A stretch of 64,000 nt of DNA, taken from NCBI RefSeq assembly GCF_900109945.1, contig NZ_FOBX01000003.1, positions 62,001 to 126,000 of the forward strand, written 5' to 3'. The notes under the pieces were generated by a model. The model was given only the letters and a program-made list of their open reading frames with translations, made no database searches and was not told the origin of the DNA. Positions 35,359 to 44,630 of the stretch are shown in pieces (the stretch's first letter is position 1; every line of letters starts with the position of its first letter). The stretch is from Bradyrhizobium sp. OK095. GTDB taxonomy: Bacteria; Pseudomonadota; Alphaproteobacteria; Rhizobiales; Xanthobacteraceae. Made by a program: the position numbers and the translations under genes.

Positions 35359-35664
35359 TCAGCGCTGGCAGGTGATTGCGACATATTCGTCGCAATGGCC
35401 ATGGGAGCAGTTTGCGCCGGTTTTGGGGACAGAGCCGGTAATTTCGTCGGGATCGACCCGGCGATAGCTTGATGCCTGGGCAAAATCCCGTGACTGGCAG
35501 TAGGTCCGTGCAGCCTGCGCGCCGCATTTGTCGCTCTTGGCCAGGCACTGGTCGACGCCGTGGCCGTCCGCCTGGTTGGCGATGATGAAGACGCGGGTCT
35601 CGGCGAATGCGCTGGATGCCGCAAGGATGGAGGCGCAGGAAATGAGCGCGAGCAAGGATCGCAT
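35359..35664 (-). CDS. Small secreted cysteine-containing protein
   Basis: 101 aa with an N-terminal signal (RSLLALISCASILAASSAFAE). The mature part has six or so cysteines (QCLAKSDKCGAQ, YCQSRDF, NCSHGHCDEY, ITCQR), suggesting disulfide bonds in the periplasm. The ATG at 35664 was chosen over one six codons earlier because it gives a standard signal peptide. It is 139 nt upstream of the DUF2865 gene on the same strand. No known family recognised. Confidence 0.72.
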   Translation of the reverse strand: MRSLLALISCASILAASSAFAETRVFIIANQADGHGVDQCLAKSDKCGAQAARTYCQSRDFAQASSYRRVDPDEITGSVPKTGANCSHGHCDEYVAITCQR

Positions 35665-35958
35665 GAAAACACCGGGGGGCAAAAATAAGGAACCGCCAGT
35701 TCCAGAATGGCCTCAAAAGGTTAAGGATGATGGAACCATCATGGTGTGCTGCTGCGCATCGTGGGCAGAAGACGGCATTTTCGCGGCTCCCTTGACGCAA
35801 GGGCCCCTCGTGGCCCATATGTTCCCGAATGAACGGTCTCCTCGCCATGTGTGGCATTTGCCGCGAGATTACGAGCTAGCGATTCGCTGGCTGGAGCCGT
35901 CTTTTCTCAAAACCATTGAGAGCCCTGGACGCCCGGCCAACAGCCGACGGGTATCCAT

Positions 35959-37353
35959 ATGGAATTGCGCCTTTACGATACGCTGAGCAAGGAGAAGCGC
36001 ACCTTCGTGCCGCTCGATGCGAACGACGTCCGCATGTATGTCTGCGGACCGACCGTCTATGACTTCGCCCATATCGGCAACGCGCGTCCCGTGATCGTAT
36101 TCGACGTGCTGTTTCGGCTGCTGCGCCATCTCTATGGCGAGGCGCACGTGAAATATGTCCGCAACATCACCGACGTCGACGACAAGATCAATGACCGCGC
36201 CGCGCGCGATTTTCCGGGGCTGCCGCTGAACGAGGCGATCCGAGAGGTCACCGAGCAGACCGGACAACAGTTTCACGCCGACGTCGATGCGCTCGGCGCG
36301 CTCCGGCCGAGCGTCGAGCCGCGTGCGACTGAGCACATCGCCGAGATGCGCGAGATCATCGACAGGCTGGTCGCCGGCGGCTTTGCCTATGTCGCCGAGG
36401 ACCACGTGCTGTTCTCGCCGCAGGCGATGAACGCGGCGAACTCAGTGTTGCCGCGCTATGGCGCGCTGTCCAATCGTTCGCTGGACGAGATGGTCGCCGG
36501 TGCCCGCGTCGATGTCGCGCCTTATAAGCGAGGCAACACCGACTTTGTCCTCTGGAAGCCGTCCAAGCCGGGCGAGCCGTCATGGCCGTCGCCGGCGGGC
36601 ATCGCCGCGCAGGGGCGTCCGGGTTGGCACGTCGAGTGCTCGGCCATGGCCTGGAAGCATCTCGGCGAATATTTCGACATCCATGGCGGCGGCATCGATC
36701 TCGTGTTTCCGCATCACGAGAACGAGGTCGCGCAGACCTGCTGCGCCTTCCACCGGGAGCGCATGGCGAACTACTGGATGCATAACGGCTTCCTCCAGGT
36801 CGAGAGCGAGAAGATGTCGAAGTCGCTCGGCAACTTCACCACCATCCACGAGTTGCTCAAGGACTGGCCGGGTGAGGTGCTGCGTCTGAACATGCTCAAG
36901 ACGCATTACCGCTCGCCGATCGACTGGACCATGAAATCGCTGGAGGAGAGCAAAAGGACGCTCGACGACTGGTATCGCGTCGCCGCCGACGTCGCGCCCG
37001 GCCAGCCGGCCGCGTCGGTGGTCGAGCCGCTGCTCGACGACCTCAACACGTCGCTGGCGATTGCGGCGCTGCATAGCCTGCGCAACAGCGATGTGAGCGC
37101 TCTGGCGGGCTCATTGCGGCTGCTCGGCTTCTTCTCCGAGAGCGCGGCGCAGTGGGAAGGCCGCAAGCAGCAGGCAACTGGCGTCGACGCCAGCGAAATC
37201 GATCGCTTGATTGCGGAGCGCGCGGCTGCTCGCGCGCGAAAGGATTTCAAGGAGTCCGATCGCATTCGCGACGAGCTCGTCGCCAAGGGCGTCGTGCTCA
37301 AGGATGGCAAGGACGCCGCCGGCAAGCCGGTGACGACCTGGGAGCTGGCGTGA
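35959..37353 (+). CDS. cysS: Cysteine--tRNA ligase
   Basis: Class I aminoacyl-tRNA synthetase charging tRNA-Cys; 464 aa, the usual length. The zinc Cys is in [10 protein letters not shown], the HIGH motif reads HIGN in FAHIGNARP, further zinc ligands are in HVECSAM and the HHENE loop, and the KMSKS signature is exact in [10 protein letters not shown]. Its TGA stop overlaps the ATG of the next gene (TGATG), so cysS, GNAT and cimA are translationally linked. Confidence 0.97.
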   Translation: MELRLYDTLSKEKRTFVPLDANDVRMYVCGPTVYDFAHIGNARPVIVFDVLFRLLRHLYGEAHVKYVRNITDVDDKINDRAARDFPGLPLNEAIREVTEQTGQQFHADVDALGALRPSVEPRATEHIAEMREIIDRLVAGGFAYVAEDHVLFSPQAMNAANSVLPRYGALSNRSLDEMVAGARVDVAPYKRGNTDFVLWKPSKPGEPSWPSPAGIAAQGRPGWHVECSAMAWKHLGEYFDIHGGGIDLVFPHHENEVAQTCCAFHRERMANYWMHNGFLQVESEKMSKSLGNFTTIHELLKDWPGEVLRLNMLKTHYRSPIDWTMKSLEESKRTLDDWYRVAADVAPGQPAASVVEPLLDDLNTSLAIAALHSLRNSDVSALAGSLRLLGFFSESAAQWEGRKQQATGVDASEIDRLIAERAAARARKDFKESDRIRDELVAKGVVLKDGKDAAGKPVTTWELA

Positions 37354-37862
37354 TGGCACAGGCACATCCCACACCCGCGCTGCGGCCGTTCCTGCCGGCT
37401 GACGTGCCGGTCCTCGCTGCGATCTTCACGGCAAGCATCGAAGAGTTGACTGGCGACGACTACAGCGAAGCGCAGCAGCAGGCCTGGATGGCGGCGGCTG
37501 AAAGCGAAGAGTTCGGCAAGCACCTCGCTGCCGACCTGACGCTGATCGCCACGCTGGAGGGCTCCCCCGTGGGCTTTGCGTCGCTGCGCGGCAAGGATCA
37601 CATCCGTATGCTCTATGTGCATCCGGCAGTCAGCCAGCAGGGCCTGGCGACAATGCTCGTCGATGCGCTGGAGAAGCTTGCCGGCGCCCGCGGTGCGGAA
37701 AAGCTGACGGTCGACGCCAGCGATACGGCGCAGGGCTTCTTCGCCAAACGCGGCTATGTCGCCATGCAGCGCAACAGCATCACCGTCAACGACGAGTGGC
37801 TCGCCAATACCACCATGCAGAAGACGCTCGGCACCGGACCCGCGTCGGGAGCACTGCAATGA
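37353..37862 (+). CDS. GNAT-family N-acetyltransferase
   Basis: 169 aa. The acetyl-CoA site is in the segment IRMLYVHPAVSQQGLATMLV, the typical motif A (Q/R-x-x-G-x-G/A variant reads QQGLAT). Strand and helix order (LRPFLPADVPVLAAIF, VGFASLRG, FFAKRGYVAMQR) fits the family. The substrate is unknown. It shares a base with the cysS stop and overlaps the cimA start by 4 nt (ATGA), so it sits inside a tightly coupled three-gene operon. Confidence 0.9.
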   Translation: MAQAHPTPALRPFLPADVPVLAAIFTASIEELTGDDYSEAQQQAWMAAAESEEFGKHLAADLTLIATLEGSPVGFASLRGKDHIRMLYVHPAVSQQGLATMLVDALEKLAGARGAEKLTVDASDTAQGFFAKRGYVAMQRNSITVNDEWLANTTMQKTLGTGPASGALQ

Positions 37863-39457
37863 GCAAGGAGCGTCTTTATCTGTTCGACACCACGCTGCGC
37901 GACGGCGCGCAGACCAATGGCGTCGATTTCACGCTGACCGACAAGCAGATCATCGCCGCGATGCTCGACGAGCTCGGCATCGACTATGTCGAGGGTGGCT
38001 ATCCCGGCGCCAATCCGACCGACACCGAGTTTTTCGCCAGCAAGCCGAAGCTTGCACACGCACGCTTCACCGCCTTCGGCATGACGCGGCGGGCAGGCCG
38101 CTCGGTCTCAAACGATCCCGGCGTCGCGGGTCTGCTGGAAGCCAAGGCGGACGCGATCTGCTTCGTGGCAAAATCCTCGGCGTATCAGGTGCGCGTCGCG
38201 CTGGAGACGACGAAGGAGGAAAATCTCGCCTCGATCCGTGACAGCGTCGCGGCTGCGAAGGCCGCGGGCCGCGAGGTCATGCTCGACTGCGAGCATTTCT
38301 TCGATGGCTACAAAGAAGATTCCAGTTTTGCGTTAGCCTGCGCCAAGGCCGCCTATGAGGCCGGCGCGCGCTGGGTGGTGTTGTGCGACACCAATGGCGG
38401 CACCATGCCGAACGAGATCGAGGCCATCGTCACCGAGGTGACAAAACACATCCCCGGCGATCATCTCGGCATCCACGCCCATAACGACACCGAGCAGGCG
38501 GTGGCGAATTCGCTGGCCGCGGTGCGCGCCGGGGTGCGGCAGATCCAGGGCACGCTCAACGGCCTCGGCGAGCGCTGCGGCAACGCCAATCTCTGCTCGC
38601 TGATCCCAACGTTGAAATTGAAGAAGGAATTTTCGGACGCCTTCGAGATCGGCGTCACCGCAGAGAAGCTGGCGACACTGGTAAAAGTCTCGCGCACGCT
38701 CGACGACATGCTCAACCGCGTGCCGAACCGGCATGCGGCCTATGTCGGCGAGAGCGCTTTCGTCACCAAGACCGGCATTCACGCTTCCGCCGTGCTGAAG
38801 GATCCGCAGACCTACGAGCACGTGTTGCCCGAACTCATCGGCAATCACCGCAAGGTGCTGGTGTCCGACCAGGCCGGCCGCTCCAACGTCATCGCCGAGC
38901 TCGACCGCGCCGGCATCGCTTACGAGAAGAGCGATCCGAAGCTGACGCGCCTCGTCGAGGAATTAAAGGAGCGCGAGGCGGCGGGCTACGCCTATGAATC
39001 CGCCGACGCCTCGTTCGACCTGCTGGCACGCCGTACGCTCGGCAAGGTGCCGCATTATTTCGAGGTCGAGCAGTTCGATGTCAATGTCGAGCAGCGCTAC
39101 AATTCGCACGGCGAGCGCGTCACGGTGGCGCTGGCCGTGGTCAAGGTCAACGTTGCCGGCGAGCATCTGATCTCGGCGGCCGAAGGCAACGGCCCGGTTA
39201 ACGCGCTCGACGTTGCGCTTCGCAAGGACCTCGGCAAGTACCAGAAGTACATCGAGGGCCTGACGCTGATCGACTATCGCGTCCGTATCCTCAATGGCGG
39301 CACCGGCGCTGTCACGCGCGTGCTGATCGAGAGCGAGGACGAGAACGGCGACCGCTGGACCACGGTCGGCGTGTCCCCGAACATCATCGACGCCTCGTTC
39401 CAGGCGCTGATGGATTCGGTGATCTACAAGCTCGTGAAGTCGGGCGCGCCGGCGTAG
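37859..39457 (+). CDS. cimA: Citramalate synthase CimA
   Basis: 532 aa HMGL-like acyltransferase making (R)-citramalate from acetyl-CoA and pyruvate for threonine-independent isoleucine synthesis. The N-terminal LFDTTLRDGAQTNGVDFTL is the cimA-type signature (LeuA reads differently after DGAQ or DGEQ). Metal ligands are in HAHNDTEQAVANS, and the C-terminal third is a LeuA-type regulatory dimer domain (VKVNVAGEHLISAAEGNGPVNALDVALRK). The ATG at 37859 overlaps the GNAT stop; an upstream ATG in frame is inside GNAT and improbable. Confidence 0.94.
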   Translation: MSKERLYLFDTTLRDGAQTNGVDFTLTDKQIIAAMLDELGIDYVEGGYPGANPTDTEFFASKPKLAHARFTAFGMTRRAGRSVSNDPGVAGLLEAKADAICFVAKSSAYQVRVALETTKEENLASIRDSVAAAKAAGREVMLDCEHFFDGYKEDSSFALACAKAAYEAGARWVVLCDTNGGTMPNEIEAIVTEVTKHIPGDHLGIHAHNDTEQAVANSLAAVRAGVRQIQGTLNGLGERCGNANLCSLIPTLKLKKEFSDAFEIGVTAEKLATLVKVSRTLDDMLNRVPNRHAAYVGESAFVTKTGIHASAVLKDPQTYEHVLPELIGNHRKVLVSDQAGRSNVIAELDRAGIAYEKSDPKLTRLVEELKEREAAGYAYESADASFDLLARRTLGKVPHYFEVEQFDVNVEQRYNSHGERVTVALAVVKVNVAGEHLISAAEGNGPVNALDVALRKDLGKYQKYIEGLTLIDYRVRILNGGTGAVTRVLIESEDENGDRWTTVGVSPNIIDASFQALMDSVIYKLVKSGAPA

Positions 39458-39494
39458 GGGACGGCGGCGGAGGTACCGGCGGCGCCACAAACGC

Positions 39495-39581
39495 CGTCAT
39501 TGCGAGGAGCTCTTGCGACGAAGCAATCCAGAATCTTTCCGCGGAGACAGTCTGGATTGCTTCGCTACGCTCGCAATGACG
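39495..39581. repeat. Intergenic palindromic repeat CGTCATTGCGAG...
   Basis: 87-nt element with outer arms CGTCATTGCGAG and CTCGCAATGACG and inner arms GAAGCAATCCAGA and TCTGGATTGCTTC, between cimA and the VOC gene. The CGTCATTGCGAG core is a dispersed repeat type common in Bradyrhizobium and allied genomes, as I remember it. Stem-loop at the cimA 3' end could also help termination. Confidence 0.85.
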
Positions 39582-39603
39582 AGGAGAGAGGGGAGTGCGA
39601 CCA

Positions 39604-39981
39604 ATGATCGACCACATCTCCGTCGGCGTCAGCAATCTCGAACGCTCCGCGGCATTCTACGAGGCAACCCTCGCCACGCTCGGCCTCACGCGCCTCGTCA
39701 CGCGGCCGCGGACGGTCGGCTTCGGCAAGGCCTATCCGGAGTTCTGGATCAATCTGCGCGTGGGCATGGTGCGCGTGTTGCCGGAGAGCGGCGTGCACAT
39801 CTGCCTGCGGGCAAAGACGACAGGCGAGGTCGATGCGTTTCACGCCGCAGCGCTTGCGACTGGCGGCGCATCCGATGGTGCACCGGGCATCCGCCCGCAC
39901 GACCGCGTGCGCTATTACGCAGCCTTCGTCACCGACCCCGACGGCAACCGGATCGAGGCGGTGACGTTCCCGAGTGGGTGA
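39604..39981 (+). CDS. Glyoxalase/VOC-superfamily protein
   Basis: 125 aa, two beta-alpha-beta-beta-beta halves of the vicinal oxygen chelate fold. The N-terminal MIDHISVGVSNLERSAAFYEATL holds a metal His, GVHICLRAK holds a possible second ligand, and the C-terminal DPDGNRIEAVTF holds the typical Glu. This set suggests a metal-dependent lyase, dioxygenase or resistance-type protein. GGGAG lies 8 nt before the ATG at 39604; a GTG at 39595 is possible but less likely. The next gene is convergent, 3 nt away. Confidence 0.87.
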   Translation: MIDHISVGVSNLERSAAFYEATLATLGLTRLVTRPRTVGFGKAYPEFWINLRVGMVRVLPESGVHICLRAKTTGEVDAFHAAALATGGASDGAPGIRPHDRVRYYAAFVTDPDGNRIEAVTFPSG

Positions 39982-39984
39982 TCT

Positions 39985-40590
39985 CTAAAGCTTGCGCGCG
40001 ACTTCCGGGGCGAGCTGCTTTTCCGACTCGGCGATCTGCGCCACGGCCGATTTCAGCTTCGGCAAAATGTCCTCGATGCGATCGGCCTTGAGGATGTCGA
40101 CCGACAGGCCGGCGCGGATGAACTCGGTCTGGCGCATATGCGACAGCAGCGAGAACAGCGGCTCCCAGAAATTGTCGATATTGGCGAGCAGCACCGGCTT
40201 GGCATGACGGCCGAGCTGTTTCCAGGTCAGCTGCTCCACCAGCTCCTCCAGCGTGCCGACACCGCCCGGCAGCGCCACGAAGGCGTCGGAGCGCTCGAAC
40301 ATCAGCCGCTTGCGCTCGTGCATGTCGGGGGTGACGATCATCTCCTGCACGCGGGTCAACGCGTTCTCGCGCTTGCGGAGGAATTCGGGAATGATGCCGG
40401 TGACGCTACCGCCGTGATCCAGCACGGAGGTCGCGACCGAGCCCATCAGGCCGAGCGAGCCGCCGCCATAGACCAGGCGGATGTTGTTCTCGGCGAGGGC
40501 TTTGCCGAACGCCTTTGCGCCTTCGGTGAAGCGGGGGTTGGTTCCGGGGCCGGAGCCGCAATAGACACAGACGGTTTTGATCGTGCTCAT
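39985..40590 (-). CDS. LOG-family (TIGR00730) Rossmann-fold protein
   Basis: 201 aa. The signature PGGVGTLEE is exact (FVALPGGVGTLEELVEQLTW), with the N-terminal VCVYCGSGPG and VYGGGSLGLMG strands. Family members are nucleoside-5'-monophosphate phosphoribohydrolases; the LOG (LONELY GUY) proteins of plants and some bacteria release cytokinin bases. In a rhizobial relative this raises a cytokinin role, but many members are housekeeping. The ATG at 40590 was chosen over one three codons earlier. Confidence 0.9.
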   Translation of the reverse strand: MSTIKTVCVYCGSGPGTNPRFTEGAKAFGKALAENNIRLVYGGGSLGLMGSVATSVLDHGGSVTGIIPEFLRKRENALTRVQEMIVTPDMHERKRLMFERSDAFVALPGGVGTLEELVEQLTWKQLGRHAKPVLLANIDNFWEPLFSLLSHMRQTEFIRAGLSVDILKADRIEDILPKLKSAVAQIAESEKQLAPEVARKL

Positions 40591-40791
40591 TGGTGCCATG
40601 ATGCATTGCAGCGAAGAGGCGTCAAGCCCAATCGGTGATTCGGACTACCCGGAAATCTACCGGTAAATGGCGGCAAACAATCGAAGATTCGCCATCTGGC
40701 GGGGTGCGCTGGCATCGGGAAGGCTCTATATGACGGGCGAAAACAGTTAATCGCAGCGCGCCCGCATCCGGCGGGCCTTCCAGGCTTCTTG

Positions 40792-42747
40792 ATGAACCCA
40801 CCTCATTCGCCAGACGTCCCCGACGCGCCCGATCCTGCGGGCGGACCGCTGGAGCGGGCCACGCTGATGGGCACGCTGGCGCATCTATGGCCCTATATCT
40901 GGCCCGGCGACCGCGCCGACCTGAAGATGCGCGTGGTCTGGTCGATGGTGCTGCTGCTGGCGGCCAAGCTGATCACGCTCACGGTGCCGTTCAGCTTCAA
41001 ATGGGCGACGGATGCGCTGACCGGTGCCAACACCGCACCGGTCGCGGCCGACAATTGGCATCTCTGGGTGATCGCATCGCCTTTGCTGCTGACCGCGAGC
41101 TACGGCGTGATGCGCATCGTGATGGCGGTGCTGACGCAATGGCGCGACGGCATCTTCGCCCGCGTCGCCATGCACGCGGTGCGCAAGCTCGCCACCATCA
41201 CCTTCATCCACATGCACGAGCTGTCGCTGCGCTTTCACCTCGAGCGCAAGACCGGCGGCCTGACGCGCGTGCTCGAGCGCGGCCGCGAGGGCATCGAGGT
41301 CATCGTCCGCATGGTGATCCTGCAGCTGATCCCGACCATCGTCGAGGTCTCGCTGCTGATGGCGGTGCTGCTCTGGCAGTTCGACTGGCGCTACGTGCTC
41401 GCGACGCTCATCACCGTCGCAGTCTACATGTACTACACCTACATCGCGACCGAGTGGCGGATCGGCATCCGCCGCAAGATGAACGATTCCGACACCGAGG
41501 CGAACACCAAGGCGATCGACTCGCTGCTGAACTACGAGACCGTCAAATATTTCACCGCCGAGGCGCGCGAGGCACAGCGCTATGACCGTTCGGTCGCGCG
41601 CTACGAAGAATCGAGTGTGAAGGCCTATACGTCGCTCGCCGTGCTCAACACCGGGCAGGCCGTGATCTTCACGCTGGGACTGACCGCGACCATGCTGATG
41701 TGCGCGATCGGCGTGCGCAACGGCACCAACACGGTCGGCGATTTCGTGCTGGTCAACGCCATGATGATCCAGCTCTACCAGCCGCTGAATTTCATGGGCA
41801 TGGTCTATCGCGAGATCAAGCAGGCGATCATCGATATCGAGAAGATGTTCGGCGTGCTCGGCCGCGAGGCCGAGATCGAGGACGCGCCTGATGCGAAGCC
41901 GCTGGTCGTCTCCGCCGGCGCGGTCCGGTTCGAAGACGTGCGCTTTGCCTATGAGCCGACGCGACCGATCCTGAAAGGCATCAGCTTCGAGGTGCCGGCC
42001 GGCAAGACGGTCGCGATCGTCGGCCCGTCGGGGGCAGGCAAGTCGACCATCTCGCGCCTGCTGTTCCGCCTCTACGACATCTCCGGCGGCAAGATCCTGA
42101 TCGACGGCCAGGACATCCGCGAGGTCACGCAGGCGAGCTTGCGCGCCTCCATCGGCATGGTGCCGCAGGACACCGTGCTGTTCAACGACACCATCCGCTA
42201 CAACATCCGCTATGGCCGCTGGGATGCCAGCGATGCCGAGGTCGAGGACGCCGCGAGCCTCGCGCAGATCGACCATTTCATCCGGATGTCGCCGATGGGC
42301 TACGAGACCCAGGTCGGCGAGCGCGGCTTGAAACTGTCTGGCGGCGAGAAGCAGCGCGTCGCCATCGCGCGCACCGTATTGAAGGCGCCGCCGATCCTGG
42401 TGCTGGACGAGGCGACCTCGGCGCTCGACACCCATACCGAGCACGAGATCCAGGGCGCGCTCGAGCGCGTGGCCAAGAACCGCACCTCGCTGGTGATCGC
42501 GCACCGGCTCTCGACCATCGTCGGCGCCGACGAGATCATCGTGCTGGACCAGGGCCGGATCGCCGAGCGCGGCACCCACGCCAAGCTGCTGGCGCAGGGC
42601 GGCCTCTATGCCAGCATGTGGAACAGGCAGCGCGAGGCCGAGGCGGCACGCGAAAAACTGGCCAAAATGGCCGATAGCAGCGAGGCGCCCAACCGGGAGC
42701 CGCCGCCGGTCGACGACGCCCTCGTGGCGCCTGCGGCGGCGGAGTGA
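40792..42747 (+). CDS. Atm1-type ABC transporter, permease plus ATPase
   Basis: 651 aa half-transporter with six helices in the first 360 residues and an ATPase domain after. Walker A is GPSGAGKST, the signature LSGGEKQRVAIAR and Walker B ILVLDEATSALD, with H-loop AHRLST. The N-terminal part (LWPYIWPGDRADLKMRV and the TNTKAIDSLLNYETVKYF loop) identifies the Atm1/HMT1 group, which export glutathione-linked or Fe-S related compounds in mitochondria and alphaproteobacteria. A TTG immediately upstream precedes the ATG; I use the ATG. Confidence 0.92.
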   Translation: MNPPHSPDVPDAPDPAGGPLERATLMGTLAHLWPYIWPGDRADLKMRVVWSMVLLLAAKLITLTVPFSFKWATDALTGANTAPVAADNWHLWVIASPLLLTASYGVMRIVMAVLTQWRDGIFARVAMHAVRKLATITFIHMHELSLRFHLERKTGGLTRVLERGREGIEVIVRMVILQLIPTIVEVSLLMAVLLWQFDWRYVLATLITVAVYMYYTYIATEWRIGIRRKMNDSDTEANTKAIDSLLNYETVKYFTAEAREAQRYDRSVARYEESSVKAYTSLAVLNTGQAVIFTLGLTATMLMCAIGVRNGTNTVGDFVLVNAMMIQLYQPLNFMGMVYREIKQAIIDIEKMFGVLGREAEIEDAPDAKPLVVSAGAVRFEDVRFAYEPTRPILKGISFEVPAGKTVAIVGPSGAGKSTISRLLFRLYDISGGKILIDGQDIREVTQASLRASIGMVPQDTVLFNDTIRYNIRYGRWDASDAEVEDAASLAQIDHFIRMSPMGYETQVGERGLKLSGGEKQRVAIARTVLKAPPILVLDEATSALDTHTEHEIQGALERVAKNRTSLVIAHRLSTIVGADEIIVLDQGRIAERGTHAKLLAQGGLYASMWNRQREAEAAREKLAKMADSSEAPNREPPPVDDALVAPAAAE

Positions 42748-42833
42748 CCTTGTCTCCGGTCCCAACTCTGGCCTAAACAACCCTACCGCGCGAGACCACC
42801 CGCGCGCCATCAACTCCTAGGCGGCAGATAGCG

Positions 42834-43532
42834 ATGTCCATTCTCGATTCGATCCAGCGTCAGATCCCGCCGATCCACAAGGAGGGCTACCCCTTCATCG
42901 GCGGCTTTGCGCTGGCAAGCCTCATCCTGTTCTGGCTGTGGTCGCCTCTGGGCTGGATCGGCACCATCCTGACCGTGTGGTGCGCGCTGTTCTTCCGCGA
43001 CCCCGTGCGCGTGACGCCGGTGCGCGAGGGGCTCGTGGTGTCGCCGGCCGACGGCCGCGTTTCCATGATCACCATGGCGCTGCCCCCGGCCGAGCTTGGC
43101 CTCGGCGACCGGCCGCTGCCGCGCATCTCGGTGTTCATGAGCGTGTTCAATTGCCACGTGAACCGCAGCCCGATCACGGGCAGGGTGGACCGCATCGCCT
43201 ACCGGCCCGGCCTGTTCATCAATGCCGAGCTCGATAAGGCGAGCGAGGACAATGAGCGCAACTCGCTGGTGATCACGACGCCGACGGCGCGGATCGGCGT
43301 GGTCCAGATCGCGGGTCTCGTTGCCAAGCGCATCGTCTGTTTCGTCAAGGAAGGGCAGGCCATCGGCACCGGCGAGCGTTTTGGCCTGATCCGCTTCGGC
43401 TCGCGCCTCGACGTCTACCTGCCTGTCGGCACCAAGGCACTGGTGTCGGAAGGCCAGACCGCGATTGCCGGCGAGACGATTTTGGCCGATCTCGCCGGGG
43501 ACGACCCAAGCCGCGCCTATCGCGCCAATTAA
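42834..43532 (+). CDS. psd: Phosphatidylserine decarboxylase proenzyme
   Basis: 232 aa short-type enzyme making phosphatidylethanolamine. It self-cleaves at the Gly-Ser of [10 protein letters not shown] to create the pyruvoyl group on the alpha chain. One hydrophobic hairpin lies near the N-terminus ([20 protein letters not shown]). [16 protein letters not shown] and SPADGRV are conserved. It is followed 86 nt later by pssA, which makes its substrate, so the two form a phospholipid operon. A small stem (CCGCCGCGATGGCGG) lies between them. Confidence 0.95.
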   Translation: MSILDSIQRQIPPIHKEGYPFIGGFALASLILFWLWSPLGWIGTILTVWCALFFRDPVRVTPVREGLVVSPADGRVSMITMALPPAELGLGDRPLPRISVFMSVFNCHVNRSPITGRVDRIAYRPGLFINAELDKASEDNERNSLVITTPTARIGVVQIAGLVAKRIVCFVKEGQAIGTGERFGLIRFGSRLDVYLPVGTKALVSEGQTAIAGETILADLAGDDPSRAYRAN

Positions 43533-43618
43533 CCATTAGTCGGGTCCACTGGGGCCTTCCGCCGCGATGGCGGAGGGGAACGCGGCTTGCTATATCTCGC
43601 TTGAGATAAGGACGAGCC

Positions 43619-44509
43619 ATGCAGACGCCCTATGATTTGAGAGATCCCGACGTGCGCCGCCGGCGGTTCCGACCGATCCCGGTGCGGATGCTGGTGCCCA
43701 ACGTCATCACGCTGCTGGCGATCTGCGCCGGCCTGACGGCGATCCGGCTGTCGATCGAAGGGCGGATGACGCTCGCGGTTTACGCCATCGTGTTCGCGGC
43801 CGCGCTCGACGGCATCGACGGCCGCGTCGCGCGGCTGATCAAGGGGCAGTCGAAGTTCGGCGCCGAGCTCGACAGCCTCGCCGACTTCGTCAATTTCGGC
43901 GTGGCGCCCGGCTTGATGCTGTATTTCTGGCAGTTGCACGAGCTCGGCAATGCCGGCTGGATCGCGGCCATGGTGTTTGCGATCTCCATGTGCCTGCGGC
44001 TCGCGCGCTTCAACGCCACACTGGACGATCCGAACAAGCCGGCCTTCGCCGCCAATTTCTTCACCGGCGTTCCGGCCCCGGCCGGAGCCATCACCGTGAT
44101 GTTGCCGATCTATGCGGCATTCCTGGATCTGGGGCGCTGGCCTGCGGCCCTGACGGCTGGCTACACGCTGCTGATTGCTTTCCTGATGGTATCGCGCCTG
44201 CCGGTGTTCTCCGGCAAGAGCATGCGCATGCGGGTGCCGCCGGAGCTGGTGCTGCCGGCGTTCGTCGCGGTGATCTTCTTCATCGCACTTCTGATCAGCT
44301 ATCCCTGGTACGTGCTGTCGATCGGCACGGTGCTGTATCTCTTAGCTTTACCGCTGGGCTACAAATCCTATCGCGACCAGGCCCGCGCGATGGGAGGCGC
44401 TGCGCCGTCGTCGGGAGGCGAAGTCCCGTCGCCGCCTTCGGCGCCGACGATGGCCAATTTGTCGGAGCCGCCGCGCGAGGACGACGACCGGCCCGGACGG
44501 CTGCACTGA
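43619..44509 (+). CDS. pssA: CDP-diacylglycerol--serine O-phosphatidyltransferase
   Basis: 296 aa CDP-alcohol phosphatidyltransferase that makes phosphatidylserine. The metal-binding motif D-G-x2-A-R-x8-G-x3-D-x3-D reads DGIDGRVARLIKGQSKFG, then ELDSLADF. About eight transmembrane helices follow; the C-terminus is a proline/acid-rich soluble tail of some 40 residues. It is next to psd, as in many alphaproteobacteria. Confidence 0.95.
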   Translation: MQTPYDLRDPDVRRRRFRPIPVRMLVPNVITLLAICAGLTAIRLSIEGRMTLAVYAIVFAAALDGIDGRVARLIKGQSKFGAELDSLADFVNFGVAPGLMLYFWQLHELGNAGWIAAMVFAISMCLRLARFNATLDDPNKPAFAANFFTGVPAPAGAITVMLPIYAAFLDLGRWPAALTAGYTLLIAFLMVSRLPVFSGKSMRMRVPPELVLPAFVAVIFFIALLISYPWYVLSIGTVLYLLALPLGYKSYRDQARAMGGAAPSSGGEVPSPPSAPTMANLSEPPREDDDRPGRLH

Positions 44510-44630
44510 GGGATTTTCGCGGATATCAGCCATGAGGCGCGCTGAGTTGGGTTGAGGCCCGATCTCGGCTATATCGCCCTGTGCCGGCGGCACCGCGCCA
44601 ACAGCGGCCGCCAATCTGGGAGAGAACGCC

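Noticed and set aside
40885..42813. 642-codon open frame antisense to the Atm1-type transporter
   Set aside because: His/Arg/Asp-rich composition with no motifs; the plus-strand gene has every ABC signature.
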